Positions 1 to 9,719 of a DNA stretch of 64,000 nucleotides are shown piece by piece. The stretch lies in assembly GCA_032249695.1 (NCBI GenBank), contig JAVVHE010000006.1:1-64000 (forward strand), read 5' to 3'. Made by a program: the position numbers and the translations under genes. The notes below the pieces were generated by a model, which saw only the letters and a list, made by a program, of their open reading frames with translations, did not search any database and had not been told where the DNA came from. Source of the stretch: JAVVHE01 sp032249695 (GTDB taxonomy: Bacteria; Pseudomonadota; Alphaproteobacteria; Sphingomonadales; Sphingomonadaceae). The first letter of the stretch is position 1; each line of letters begins with the position of its first letter.

Positions 1-551
1 ATCCCTTCGCCCGCTCCACGCTCCGGGAGCGCATTGTAATCCGCTGGCTGTCACGCGGGTGTGCCGCGGATGGTGGCGCTGCTGGGGTTAACCTTTTGCG
101 CCGGGCTCCCACGCGCAGTTCGGCGCTGACCTGGTGGCGGGCGTCAGCCGAATCGAGCCGGACGCGGCGCGCTCGGCGCCGGCGCGCAGCCACGCGCCGA
201 TCGCGAGCGGTGCTTCGGCGCGTCAGCCCGTGCCGCCGCTCAACATGTGCCCGACCGGCGGCGGCTAACGTTGGGGTCTGTTGGCGCGAACCCCGCCGTT
301 GGCGGGCCGCCCGCCGAGACACGGCCGTCCAGCGCTGCGGTGATCGTGAATGCCTCGACCGGGCGGCGGACTGAGTTCGGAACGGCCGCCGGGAGGGAGG
401 GTTGCGCATCGCTCTTCGACTCCGAAGTTGCCGTCTGCGCTCAGCGGGTGAAAGTCACCCAACGTGCTCGATCATGATCGCGCCCGGCGCGCTCGCGCGG
501 AGCTGGACCTCGATATTCGCGCCGACGCGCTGTTGCGCCGCTGAAATCGGC
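1..551. other. Left-edge region without a recognisable gene
   Basis: I see no gene I can support here. Open frames on both strands encode arginine- and alanine-rich translations with no family resemblance, as expected from random GC-rich sequence. No tRNA, terminator or clear repeat is visible. The 3' end of the DUF1761-like gene marks the right boundary. Confidence 0.5.
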
Positions 552-932
552 TCAGCGCGGTGGCGGCGTGAGGCCGATCAGCATAAGAACGGCGGCTTGG
601 ACGACCATCGTGACAAGCCACCGCGTCGCATCGTGCGCCGCCGCCCGGCCGGGGAGCGCCCTGTAGACGTGCGTCACCGCAATCACGGGCAGAACGAAGC
701 CTACCCAGATGATGGCCGCCGATCCGAAGCCCATCAGCAGCCGGTCGGCACGCGGGGGAGCAAGGATCAGCGCGCCCGCGAGGATCGCGCACAGCCACGT
801 TTCCGCGGCGAGCGCGGTGACGACAAGCCGAGCGGTGGGTGGCGGCTGCCAAGTGAGCGCCCCCGTCGCCAGCCCGGCGAGCGTCGCCGCGAAGATCGCG
901 GGCAGGTTCAGCCAAATGTAGATCACGCGCAT
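552..932 (-). CDS. DUF1761-like small membrane protein
   Basis: A 126-residue protein of unknown function with four hydrophobic stretches (roughly residues 5-25, 32-51, 58-77 and 100-119), so probably a four-helix inner-membrane protein. The spacing and the C-terminal half (Gly-Phe-Gly, then WVGFVLPV, then a final hydrophobic helix) resemble the DUF1761 family, whose role is unknown. The ATG was chosen because the coding-like hydrophobic sequence begins there; the upstream open frame is arginine-rich and not coding-like. No strong ribosome binding site is visible. It is transcribed opposite to rluB. The family assignment is by eye and moderate; the membrane nature is clear. Confidence 0.55.
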   Translation of the reverse strand: MRVIYIWLNLPAIFAATLAGLATGALTWQPPPTARLVVTALAAETWLCAILAGALILAPPRADRLLMGFGSAAIIWVGFVLPVIAVTHVYRALPGRAAAHDATRWLVTMVVQAAVLMLIGLTPPPR

Positions 933-1226
933 GCGATGCCACGCCGGGGCGAGCGGCGCCAAGGTGGCGCGGTGTCCGGGCAGGGCGTGCCGTCGGGGGC
1001 AAGGCAGGATCACGAAGCGCGACACGCGGGTGGCGTTGGGGACGGTGGGCGCGGTACCAGCCCGGGAGGGGGCGGCGCGCCGCCGGCGCAGGTGCGCGGA
1101 CGCCGCGCGGCGCGCCCGCTGCGGCCCGATGAGGAACATGCGCGATCGGGCGACGGTGTAGAGCGAAGCCGAGCCGAATCGCGCCGCCGCTGGCGCGACG
1201 GCCTGCGCGCTGCCCGCGCGGGTACG

Positions 1227-2171
1227 ATGGACGGCGGCGCGGGCGGCGGCGTGCGGGGCGAGCGCGATCGATCGACACGGGAGCGCCTGACCGCCCGATC
1301 AAGCGCTGAGGGACAGGCGGCGCGATCCAAGACCCCTCCCCGGAACGCGAAGGGGGCCACAGGGCGCAGCCCGAAGGCCGAAGGGGTTGGCGAGCGGTCC
1401 GGCCGCCGCGTAGCCCCCGGACCCCGGCCGACGCTCCCCGCGCCACCCGACGAGCCGCAGCGCATCGCGAAGCTGCTCGCGCGAGCGGGGGTCGCCTCGC
1501 GCCGGGACATCGAGAGGATGATTGCCGAGGGCCGAGTCGCGCTGAACGGTGCCGTGCTCGACACGCCCGCGACGATCGTTGGCAACCTCAGCGGCATCAC
1601 CGTCGACGGCCGCCCCGTCGCCGCGCCCGAGGCGGCGCGACTGTTCCGCATGCATAAGCCCGCGGGCGTGCTGACGACGCATGTCGACCCGGCTCGGCGC
1701 CCGACGCTGTTCGGCCTGTTGCCGCGCGGTCTGCCCCGACTGGTGACGGTCGGGCGGCTCGACTTCACCTCGGAGGGGCTGATCCTGCTGACGAATGACG
1801 GCGCGCTGAAGCGTGCGCTCGAGCTGCCGTCGACGGGGCTGGAGCGGCGCTACCGCGTGCGCGCCTACGGCCCCGCGACGCAGGAACTGCTCGATCAGAT
1901 TGCTGGCGGGGCCGAGATCGAAGGTGTGCGTTATGGCCCGATCCGCGCGTTCCTCGAGTCAAAGCGCGGTGACAATGCGTGGATCGAAGTGATCCTGACC
2001 GAGGGCAAGAATCGCGAGGTTCGGCGCGTGCTCGAATGGCTGGGGCTGGCGGTCAACCGGCTGATCCGGCTGTCCTATGGCCCGTTCGCGCTTGGTGATC
2101 TGGAGCGCGGCGCGGTGGCCGAGGTCGAGCCCGCCGAGGTCGAGGCGCTCGCTCGCCAGCTTGGCGTGTGA
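1227..2171 (+). CDS. rluB: 23S rRNA pseudouridine synthase, RluB type
   Basis: Converts a uridine of 23S rRNA (U2605 in E. coli) to pseudouridine. With the ATG used here the protein has 314 residues: a low-complexity basic N-terminus (1-77), an S4 RNA-binding domain (about 78-130, beginning QRIAKLLARAGVASRR) and the RsuA/RluB catalytic domain. The active-site motif GRLD places the catalytic aspartate at 179, followed by the usual EGLILLTNDG. The C-terminal GKNREVRR and LIRLSYGPF blocks are typical. The start is uncertain: GTG at 1251 is also in frame, and only the part from about residue 78 is conserved. Its stop overlaps the GTG of rsmD by 4 bases, so the two genes are translationally coupled. 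Confidence 0.9.
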   Translation: MDGGAGGGVRGERDRSTRERLTARSSAEGQAARSKTPPRNAKGATGRSPKAEGVGERSGRRVAPGPRPTLPAPPDEPQRIAKLLARAGVASRRDIERMIAEGRVALNGAVLDTPATIVGNLSGITVDGRPVAAPEAARLFRMHKPAGVLTTHVDPARRPTLFGLLPRGLPRLVTVGRLDFTSEGLILLTNDGALKRALELPSTGLERRYRVRAYGPATQELLDQIAGGAEIEGVRYGPIRAFLESKRGDNAWIEVILTEGKNREVRRVLEWLGLAVNRLIRLSYGPFALGDLERGAVAEVEPAEVEALARQLGV

Positions 2172-2722
2172 GTCTGCGCATCATCGCTGGCGCGTGGCGC
2201 GGACGGACGCTCGCAGCGCCGGCGGGGCGGGCGGTCCGCCCCACCTCGGGCCGCGCGCGCGAGGCGCTGTTCTCGATGCTCGCCAGCCGCATCGGCAGCT
2301 TCGAGGGGCTGCGGGTGATCGACATGTTTGCCGGATCGGGCGCGCTGGGACTTGAGGCGCTGTCGCGCGGGGCGGCGCACGCCGCGTTCGTCGAGCGCGA
2401 CCCCGCCGCGCTTGCCACGCTGCGCGCCAACATCCGGGCGCTCGGCGCCGAAGCACGTGCGCACGTCCTGGCGCAGCCGGTCGAGACGCTGGGGCGCCCT
2501 TCAAGCGAGGTGGACATTGCGTTTCTGGATCCGCCCTATGGTCTTGGGCTTGTCGGCGTCGGCCTCGCGCGGCTGCGGGCGGGCGGCTGGTTGAGCCCCT
2601 GCGCATGGATCGCGGTGGAGACGGGGCGGAGCGAGGTGGTTCCCGAACTGGCGCATGCAACACCGCGGACGTTCGGCAAGGCGCGGTTGTGGCTGGCGCA
2701 GCCGACTTTGGCGGACGATTGA
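2168..2722 (+). CDS. rsmD: 16S rRNA (guanine966-N2)-methyltransferase RsmD
   Basis: Methylates G966 of 16S rRNA using S-adenosylmethionine during 30S assembly. The 184-residue protein has the usual length. It carries the N-terminal signature RIIAGAWRGR, the RPTSGRAREALF block, the SAM-binding motif DMFAGSGALG (52-61), the acidic motif VERD (76-79) and the catalytic DPPY motif (121-124). It begins with GTG inside the rluB stop (GTGA overlap), so it forms a two-gene rRNA-modification operon with rluB. A strong intrinsic terminator follows about 105 bases after the stop. Confidence 0.95.
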   Translation: MSLRIIAGAWRGRTLAAPAGRAVRPTSGRAREALFSMLASRIGSFEGLRVIDMFAGSGALGLEALSRGAAHAAFVERDPAALATLRANIRALGAEARAHVLAQPVETLGRPSSEVDIAFLDPPYGLGLVGVGLARLRAGGWLSPCAWIAVETGRSEVVPELAHATPRTFGKARLWLAQPTLADD

Positions 2723-2827
2723 CCGCGTCTCAAACGCGCACGCAGACCCCGTGCCAGAACGCTGACCCTTAGGCTCAGCCTCTCACTGTCGAGACTCTTT
2801 ACAATCGCCCGGGTGCTGAAACGAACT

Positions 2828-2864
2828 CGGGCCCGGTGCGTCTACACCGGGCCCGATTTTGTTT
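2828..2864 (+). terminator. Intrinsic terminator after rluB-rsmD
   Basis: A perfect 11-bp stem (2828-2838 with 2845-2855, arm CGGGCCCGGTG) with a 6-base loop is followed by ATTTTGTTT on the plus strand. It lies between the convergent rsmD and the PEP-CTERM gene. It may act in both directions, but the T-tract favours the plus strand. Confidence 0.85.
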
Positions 2865-2879
2865 CGATTAGGCCGACGC

Positions 2880-3749
2880 TCAGATCTTGCGGCGGCTCCG
2901 TAGGCCCAGCGCGAGCAGGCCAACCCCGAACGCCGCGATCGCACCCGGCTCCGGCGCTACGAAAATGTAACGGATGCTCGCGACGCCACCGGCGGAGATG
3001 CTGCCGCCGAAGTTGATCAAATTGGCGTTCGTGCTTCCCGAATAATTGCCACTGCCGAATGCCACATTCACGCCGACGGTGGCATTGCCCGGACCAACAA
3101 AATACTGGAACAGGTTGCTGTTCAGGCTGTTCGTGAACAAACCACCCACTGGGATGTTCGCCGACGAACTGCTCGGGATCGAAATATTGTCGGCCGGCTT
3201 CTGGATGGTAAAGCCGACGAGATTGCTCAGTGCAGTATAGAACGCCTGGTTGTACTGCGTCACCGTGACGCCAGCGACAGTCCCGCTAGGGTTTGTGGCG
3301 AAAGGCTGTGCGTTGAGCAGAGTGATTGTCTGGTTAGCGAAATTGCCCGTGATGTTCACCGGCTTGCTCGCGGTCGCATTCATGTAGTTTACTGACGGAC
3401 CGGTGTACTGGAAGTACTGGGGCTGCCCTGCGAACATGCCGCCACCCGCGACCGGCGACGCAGCCAGCGCGGCAGCCACGTTGTTGTTCGTCACCGTCGC
3501 ATTCGCCGTGCCGGAACCGCTGAAGCTGATCTGCACGCCCAGCAGCGCGCCGATCACATTGCAATTCTGGAGATTGTTGACGCACGACAGGTTGCCGTTG
3601 AACTTCGGCAGCTGAATGGTCGTGCTAAACGGATCGCTCTGCGGAGCGATCGGTGCGGCCGTGTAGGTGACGGATTGAATCACGACTGCGTTCGCAGCCG
3701 ATGCAGCCAAAAGCCCCGCCGCCGCGAGAATGATGCTCTTGATCGTCAC
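2880..3749 (-). CDS. PEP-CTERM surface protein, choice-of-anchor E-like
   Basis: A secreted protein of 289 residues. It has an N-terminal signal peptide (MTIKSIILAAAGLLAASAANA), an Asn/Thr/Ser/Gly-rich beta-type body and a C-terminal sorting tail: PEP, a hydrophobic helix, then RSRRK. The tail is the PEP-CTERM signal that is recognised and processed by an exosortase. The body, with a Phe-Ser-Gly-Ser-Gly-Thr-Ala segment followed by VTN repeats, resembles choice-of-anchor E proteins; its ligand is unknown. GTG at 3749 is preferred because GGGGA sits just upstream and it gives a clean signal peptide; GTG at 3761 would add four residues. It is convergent with rsmD and divergent from uvrD. No exosortase gene lies in the window. 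Confidence 0.8.
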   Translation of the reverse strand: MTIKSIILAAAGLLAASAANAVVIQSVTYTAAPIAPQSDPFSTTIQLPKFNGNLSCVNNLQNCNVIGALLGVQISFSGSGTANATVTNNNVAAALAASPVAGGGMFAGQPQYFQYTGPSVNYMNATASKPVNITGNFANQTITLLNAQPFATNPSGTVAGVTVTQYNQAFYTALSNLVGFTIQKPADNISIPSSSSANIPVGGLFTNSLNSNLFQYFVGPGNATVGVNVAFGSGNYSGSTNANLINFGGSISAGGVASIRYIFVAPEPGAIAAFGVGLLALGLRSRRKI

Positions 3750-3977
3750 CGTCGTCCCCACTTTCCTGCCGGAACCCCGGCTTTGTCATTGTGCACCATC
3801 CAAGAACCGTGCCAGATGATCCACCCACCCTCAAATCAGCCGAATCGGTAGCCGATCTCCTAGAAGGTTTGTAAAGCCAACCGACAGTTGTGGCAAGCGG
3901 CGATTGAGCGCGTAACGATCCGAACGCGTCCCGGCGCCCTCTTGACCGGTAGCGTTCGCGTCCCGTTCTAGTGTTCT

Positions 3978-6269
3978 ATGCAAACCGCGCGCGCCGAGCC
4001 CGCCCCGGACCCTGGCTACCTCACTGGACTAAACGCGCCGCAGCGCGAGGCGGTGCTGACGGTCGACGGGCCGGTGCTTCTGCTGGCTGGGGCGGGCACG
4101 GGTAAAACGCGCGCGCTGACTGCTCGGTTGGCGCATCTGGTCGCCACCCGCCGGGCGTGGCCAGCCGAAATTTTGGCGGTGACCTTCACCAACAAGGCCG
4201 CGCGCGAGATGCGGGAGCGCGTCGGTGCGCTGATCGGGCAGGCGGTGGAGGGGATGCCATGGCTGGGCACCTTCCACGCGATCGGCGCGCGAATGCTGCG
4301 CCGCCATGCCGAACTGGTCGCGCTGAAGCAGAATTTCACGATCCTCGACACCGACGACCAACTGCGGCTAATCAAGCAGGTGATCGCCGAGGCCGACCTC
4401 GACGAACGCCGCTGGCCGGCGCGCTTGCTGGGCGGGCTGATCGACCGCTGGAAGAATCGCGGCGAGCGTCCCGAGCAGGTGCCGCCGGGCGAGGCGCAAG
4501 CCTTCGCCGACGGGCAGGGCGCCAAGCTCTACGCGCGCTACCAGCAGCGGCTGTCTGCGCTCAACGCCTGCGATTTCGGCGACTTGCTGCTACACAATCT
4601 GACGATCCTGACGCAGCACCCGGACGTGCTGGAACAATATCAGCGCCGCTTCAAGTACATGCTGGTTGACGAGTATCAGGATACGAACATTGCGCAGTAT
4701 CTCTGGCTGCGGCTGCTTGCGCAGGGGCATCGCAATATCTGCATGGTGGGCGACGACGATCAGTCGATCTATTCGTGGCGCGGTGCCGAAGTCGCAAATA
4801 TCCTGAAGTTCGAACAGGACTTTCCAGGCGCGAAGGTCATCCGGCTAGAGCAGAATTACCGCTCTACCCCGCACATCCTGGGCGCGGCGGGCGGTGTGAT
4901 CGGGCAGAATCGCGGGCGCCTGGGCAAGAAGCTATGGACCGAGGCGCGCGGTGGCGAGAAGGTGCGCGTCGTCGGCGTGTGGGACGGGCCCGAAGAGGCG
5001 CGAGTCGTCGGCGACGAGATCGAGACGCTCCAGCGCCAAGGCGCGGGGCTGAACGACGTCGCCATCCTGGTGCGCGCGGGCTTCCAGACGCGCGAGTTCG
5101 AGGACCGGTTCGTCGCGATCGGCCTGCCCTACCGCATCATTGGCGGCTTCCGCTTCTACGAGCGTAAGGAAATCCGCGACGCGCTGGCGTATTTCCGCGT
5201 CGTCCTCAGCCCGGCCGACGACCTTGCGTTCGAGCGGATCGTCAACGTGCCCAAGCGTGGGCTGGGCGAAAAGTCGCTCGCCGCTCTCCACGCCGCTGCC
5301 CGCGCGCGCGCGGTGTCGCTGGCTCTGATCGCCGAGGACATGGCCGATAGCGACGAGCTGGCGGGCGCTGCGCGTCGGGGGCTGGCCGACCTCGGCCGTT
5401 CGCTGCGGCGCTGGCGCGAGCTGCTGCCGTCCTTGCCACATACCGAACTGGCCCGGCTGATTCTTGAAGAGTCGGGGTACACCGCGATGCTGCAGGCGGA
5501 CCGCTCGGCCGAAGCCGCTGGGCGGCTCGACAACCTGCAGGAACTTGTCCGCGCGATGGAGGAGTTCGACAGCCTGTCGGGCTTCCTCGATCACGTCAGC
5601 TTGGTGATGGACAACGACGCCGACGCGGACAGCGAGAAGGTCACGCTGATGACCTTGCACGCCGCCAAGGGGCTGGAGTTTCCGTATGTGTTCCTGCCCG
5701 GCTGGGAGGAGGGTGTTTTCCCCTCGCAGCGCTCGATGGATGAGGGCGGCACCGCAGCGCTGGAGGAGGAGCGGCGTTTGGCGTACGTCGGCCTGACACG
5801 CGCACGGCTGCGGGCATGGGTGCTGTATGCGGCCAACCGGCGTGTCTACGGATCGTGGCAGTCCTCGCTGCCGTCTCGCTTCGTCGCCGAGCTGCCGCGC
5901 GAACATATTGACGAAGAGCGCACGATGAGCGGCGGCTCGTCGATGTGGGCAGCCGCGAGCGGCTACGGCGATCCGTTCGCGCATGTGGCGCGTTCGGGAG
6001 CACGCGGTCCGGGATGGCAGCGTGCTGCGGCCAGCGGCGGGCTCGGTGCGCGTGCTGCGCCCGGCGGTGGCGGCGCGATGCTGGAGGGGAGCGCCCGCCA
6101 TCTGCCTGTCGGCGCACCGGCGAGCGGCGCATTCGCACCCGGCTCGCGCGTATTCCATGACAAGTTCGGCTATGGCGCGGTCGTCAGCGTCGAGGGCAAC
6201 AAGCTGGAGATCGACTTTGAAAAGTCCGGCGTGAAGCGCGTGCTCGACAGCTTCGTCCGCGTCGCCTGA
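3978..6269 (+). CDS. uvrD: UvrD/PcrA-type ATP-dependent DNA helicase
   Basis: A superfamily 1A 3'-to-5' helicase that unwinds DNA in nucleotide excision and mismatch repair and displaces bound proteins. It has 763 residues, the family's usual length. Motif I is GAGTGKT (38-44), motif II is DEYQD (231-235), and motif III (GDDDQSIYSWRGA), motif IV (LEQNYRS) and motif VI (VGLTRAR) are all present. After a flexible Gly/Ala-rich linker the C-terminal 45 residues (PGSRVFHDKFGYGAVVS onward) form the Tudor-like domain which in PcrA/UvrD contacts RNA polymerase. The ATG start is clear. It is transcribed divergently from the PEP-CTERM gene and has no obvious operon partner. Confidence 0.95.
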   Translation: MQTARAEPAPDPGYLTGLNAPQREAVLTVDGPVLLLAGAGTGKTRALTARLAHLVATRRAWPAEILAVTFTNKAAREMRERVGALIGQAVEGMPWLGTFHAIGARMLRRHAELVALKQNFTILDTDDQLRLIKQVIAEADLDERRWPARLLGGLIDRWKNRGERPEQVPPGEAQAFADGQGAKLYARYQQRLSALNACDFGDLLLHNLTILTQHPDVLEQYQRRFKYMLVDEYQDTNIAQYLWLRLLAQGHRNICMVGDDDQSIYSWRGAEVANILKFEQDFPGAKVIRLEQNYRSTPHILGAAGGVIGQNRGRLGKKLWTEARGGEKVRVVGVWDGPEEARVVGDEIETLQRQGAGLNDVAILVRAGFQTREFEDRFVAIGLPYRIIGGFRFYERKEIRDALAYFRVVLSPADDLAFERIVNVPKRGLGEKSLAALHAAARARAVSLALIAEDMADSDELAGAARRGLADLGRSLRRWRELLPSLPHTELARLILEESGYTAMLQADRSAEAAGRLDNLQELVRAMEEFDSLSGFLDHVSLVMDNDADADSEKVTLMTLHAAKGLEFPYVFLPGWEEGVFPSQRSMDEGGTAALEEERRLAYVGLTRARLRAWVLYAANRRVYGSWQSSLPSRFVAELPREHIDEERTMSGGSSMWAAASGYGDPFAHVARSGARGPGWQRAAASGGLGARAAPGGGGAMLEGSARHLPVGAPASGAFAPGSRVFHDKFGYGAVVSVEGNKLEIDFEKSGVKRVLDSFVRVA

Positions 6270-6991
6270 CTGCAGTCGACGGCGACGAGCTCACCGATCG
6301 TTTTGAAACACTCGTCCGTCGTCTGGCGGGGCGTTCCCCCGTCGCCGCTCCGCTGCGCGCGGCGACGCGCCTTGCTGAAGGGGTCGGCGAACGTAGCGGG
6401 AGCCGGTATCCCCGCGATCAGCTCTGAACATCGACTTTTATCAAGCCAGACGGTGACCGACATCAGGTGATCGAGACCGGGTCGCGCGCGTCGGGCGGCC
6501 AGTCGCGACTCCGGCGACGAGCAGCTGTTGCCCTGCTCATTGCCCGCATCCGCACCGGACTTAGGCGGGATCCGGTCGCTCGCATCGACGTCCGCCCGCT
6601 GCCGTTTCGACGGGGGGCGTTCCGCCCGGCTTCGCGCGCTTGCTTGCACGCTCTAGAGCAGCGAGCGACCCCGCGCCGCTCACGATGACGACCTGGCCGG
6701 CTGCGCATCTGATCGCGATGGCTTGTTCTGGACGCAACGAGCGTTCCGACCGCTTGTTCGCCGACGGTCCTATCGTGCGATGCACGCCGGCGGGCAAGCT
6801 TGGCGAGAAGGGGTCGGGCGGCGCGCCGGCGACCAAACGTCGAAGGAGCCGCCGTTCAAAGCACATCATGGCGACGTGCGTTCGCCTGCCGAACCTCGCC
6901 CGCTACCATCTCAACGCACGCGAGCGCTGAGGAAGCGAAACTCCCCGCCACGCGTGCCTACATGGCGGAGAATCGGGACGGTACGGCGGAT
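6270..6991. other. 722-base gap between uvrD and exbD
   Basis: I see no gene I can support. Several open frames exist on both strands, but all translate to Arg/Ala/Ser-rich sequence without motifs, signal peptides or a convincing ribosome binding site. The base composition around 6425-6480 is slightly less GC-rich than the flanks. It may hold decayed sequence or untranslated regions. A hairpin at 6945-6968 is listed separately. Confidence 0.5.
6945..6968 (-). terminator. Possible terminator hairpin after the tonB-exbB-exbD operon
   Basis: Read on the minus strand, an 8-bp stem (CCGCCATG with CGTGGCGG, one G-T pair) with an 8-base loop begins 24 bases downstream of the last exbD stop. Only a weak T-rich stretch (GAGTTTCG) follows, so this is a tentative call. 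Confidence 0.35.
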
Positions 6992-7417
6992 TTACTGGTT
7001 TGCGTATGCCTCGTTGCCGACGAAGCCCAGCTTCTCCACATGCTCCTGCTGCGCAGTGGCGAGCAGCTGGTCGACGATTTCAAACTTCGCCTGTGGATCG
7101 GGGCGCACGCGGAGTTCAGGCTGCTGGTCCTTGGGTACCGAACCAACCTTGCGCAGCTCCTCGCGCGCCTGGTCGAAGCTCACCGGCTGCTTGTCCCAGT
7201 AAATTTGGTTGGTGAAATCGATCTCCAGATTGTGCGTCACCGGCTGCTTGGTGGTCTGCGGCGGCGGGCCGACCGGCAGATCGAGCTTCACGGCGTGCGT
7301 CTGCACCGGGATATTGAGAATGAAGGTAATCAGCAGCACGAGCATCACGTCGATGAGTGGCGTGACGTTCATATCCGACATCTCGGCGCCGCTGCCGCCG
7401 CCGGTTGAAATCGCCAT
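6992..7417 (-). CDS. exbD: Biopolymer transporter ExbD (second copy)
   Basis: A subunit of the ExbB-ExbD proton channel that powers TonB. It has 141 residues: a short cytoplasmic N-terminus, one transmembrane helix (about 20-38) bearing the essential aspartate D23 in TPLIDVMLVLL, and a periplasmic domain. It is the last gene of tonB-exbB-exbD-exbD and starts 18 bases after the preceding exbD. Two divergent ExbD paralogues behind one ExbB is a common arrangement in sphingomonads and Xanthomonas-type systems. Confidence 0.93.
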   Translation of the reverse strand: MAISTGGGSGAEMSDMNVTPLIDVMLVLLITFILNIPVQTHAVKLDLPVGPPPQTTKQPVTHNLEIDFTNQIYWDKQPVSFDQAREELRKVGSVPKDQQPELRVRPDPQAKFEIVDQLLATAQQEHVEKLGFVGNEAYANQ

Positions 7418-7435
7418 TGCGTGCCTCCTCGGGGC

Positions 7436-7918
<483 letters not shown>

Positions 7919-7963
7919 AGGATCGGCCTGGTGTCCTGGTGCGAGGGCGGTTGGCTTGCCGGA

Positions 7964-8764
7964 TTACTCGGCCGCTGCTGCATGCGGGGTCATCGTGCCG
8001 GTAGGCGAACCGCCGACGCGAGCACCCGAGACGAGCATCGAGTGCAGATCCGACGCGAAGTCGTTGAGCTGCTCCTGCACGCGCTTGTTGCGGCGGATCA
8101 GCCAGTTGTAGCCGAGAACGGCCGGCACGGCCACGGCGATGCCCAGCGCGGTCATGATCAGCGACTCACCCACCGGGCCGGCAACCTTGTCGATCGAAGC
8201 CTGTCCAGCGAGGCCGATATTGATGAGCGCGCGGTAGATGCCGACCACGGTGCCGAACAGTCCGATGAATGGCGCGGTCGAGCCTACCGAGGCGAGAAAT
8301 GACAGGCCCGACTGCAGGCGAGCGCCGATCGCGGTGGTCGAGCGCGTCAGCGAGGTCGTGATCCACTCGTGCTGGTCGATCTTGTCAGTGAGCGCACCCT
8401 CGTGGTGCTCGGCGGCGGCGAGGCCATCGTCGACGATCTGGCGGTAGGCGCTGTCCTTGGGCAGCTTGGCTCGGCCTTCCTCCAGGCTGTTTGCCTTCCA
8501 GAACTGGCGCTGCACAATGCGACCCTCGTTCAGGATCGTGCGCTGCTCGAAGAACTTGGTGAAGATCGTGTAGAACGACACGAACATCATGATCACCAGC
8601 AGGCCGAACACCGACTGGGCGATCAGGCCGCCTTGTTTCAAGGCCGGGATCAGGCCGTAGGGGTTTTCGCCTGCAGGCGCCGCCGCTTCCTGCGCCAGCG
8701 CGAGCATTGGGACCAGGCTGAGGCCGGCGCCGATCAGCAGCGTCTTCTTGGTGAGCGTTTTCAT
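7964..8764 (-). CDS. exbB: MotA/TolQ/ExbB proton channel protein ExbB
   Basis: The pentameric channel subunit that converts proton-motive force into motion of TonB. It has 266 residues: a cleavable signal sequence (MKTLTKKTLLIGAGLSLVPMLALA), a first membrane helix (about 47-67), a cytoplasmic region, and two further helices containing the family signature from SVGSTAPFIGLFGTVVGIYRAL to the GESLIMTALGIAVAVPAV block. It follows tonB by 61 bases and precedes exbD by 45 bases. The N-terminal signal is typical of ExbB variants with periplasmic extensions. Confidence 0.95.
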   Translation of the reverse strand: MKTLTKKTLLIGAGLSLVPMLALAQEAAAPAGENPYGLIPALKQGGLIAQSVFGLLVIMMFVSFYTIFTKFFEQRTILNEGRIVQRQFWKANSLEEGRAKLPKDSAYRQIVDDGLAAAEHHEGALTDKIDQHEWITTSLTRSTTAIGARLQSGLSFLASVGSTAPFIGLFGTVVGIYRALINIGLAGQASIDKVAGPVGESLIMTALGIAVAVPAVLGYNWLIRRNKRVQEQLNDFASDLHSMLVSGARVGGSPTGTMTPHAAAAE

Positions 8765-8825
8765 CGGTCTTCAGTCCTTATCGTCGATGCCCGGCCGGGC
8801 AGTTGGTGCAGGTGAGAAAAAAGCG

Positions 8826-9509
8826 TCAGCCTTTCGGGATGACCCACTTGAAACGGAATGCTGCCTTCGAGGGGATCGCCGCGCCCGTGGCATCCTTCGC
8901 AGGATCGTAGCGCGCACGGCGCGTCACCAATGTGCAAGTCTGTTCGTCAAGCCGCGGGTGGCCCGACGACGCGGTGACCGTGCAGCTGGACACCCGGCCC
9001 TGAGCGCTCACCTCGATGGCGACGCTCGTTGTCCCCTCCTCCTCGGCGCGCAGGCTCGCGGGCGGATAGTCGTCCTGGCTGATCACGCTTTGCAGGCTGC
9101 CGCGCAGCCGGGCGGGGCTTGCCTTGCTGGGGGCGGGGGGGGCGGGCGGAGGCGGAGGCGGAGGCGGAGGCGCGGGCGCCGGGGGTGCCACCACCGGCGG
9201 GCTCGGCGCGGGCGGTGCGACGATGTTCGTCTGCACGGTCGGCGCCTGCGGCGGCGGCGGGATGTCCACGACGACGTCGGGCGGAGGCGCGACGACCGGG
9301 ATTTCCTGCTGCTTTTCGGGCGGCGGCGGCGGCTCCTCCGGCGGCGGCTCCTTGATCTGCACCGTCTCAATCGGCTTGAAGATCGCCTTCTTAATCGTTT
9401 CGGCGCCGAATAGGATCACCGCAGCCAACGGCGCGATCGTCAGGACCGCTGCGAAAATGAGGCCCTGAAGCTTGCGGCCGCTCATTTGAGGCTGGTCTAG
9501 ATAGGCCAT
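8826..9509 (-). CDS. tonB: Energy transducer TonB
   Basis: Carries energy from ExbB/ExbD across the periplasm to outer-membrane TonB-dependent receptors. It has 227 residues: a cytoplasmic start, one membrane anchor (about 16-34), a long Pro/Glu-rich periplasmic spacer (about 50-130, including a near-continuous proline run) and a C-terminal TonB domain (about 145-227, from DDYPPASLRAEEEGTTSVAI, with a conserved Cys pair). It is the first gene of tonB-exbB-exbD-exbD. The likely client in the window is the receptor at 21.8-24.5 kb. A hexanucleotide repeat underlies part of the proline spacer. Confidence 0.93.
   Translation of the reverse strand: MAYLDQPQMSGRKLQGLIFAAVLTIAPLAAVILFGAETIKKAIFKPIETVQIKEPPPEEPPPPPEKQQEIPVVAPPPDVVVDIPPPPQAPTVQTNIVAPPAPSPPVVAPPAPAPPPPPPPPPAPPAPSKASPARLRGSLQSVISQDDYPPASLRAEEEGTTSVAIEVSAQGRVSSCTVTASSGHPRLDEQTCTLVTRRARYDPAKDATGAAIPSKAAFRFKWVIPKG
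9145..9168. repeat. Hexanucleotide repeat (GGCGGA)x4 in tonB
   Basis: Four tandem copies of GGCGGA lie inside the proline-rich spacer of tonB. Gain or loss of a unit would change spacer length by two residues without shifting the frame. Confidence 0.8.
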
Positions 9510-9719
9510 GCGCTGTGGTTCGATCCCTCAATTTTCGGTACTCGTTGGCGGGAACGCCCGAGGCGAACCCGCAGTTGAGCGGGGCTGTTAACGTCGCACC
9601 GATTTCGCTGCAACGGGATTCGTATAGGACGAAATCGGCCACGATTGGGCTGGAAACAGCGTGCAAAGTCAAGCACGGACGCAACGATCCGGCCACGTGG
9701 CAGTAGGATGGGGAACAAA

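Noticed and set aside
402..1226. Long N-terminal extension in frame with rluB
   Set aside because: Arg/Gly/Ala-rich and motif-free, overlapping the antisense of the DUF1761-like gene; the conserved protein starts much later.
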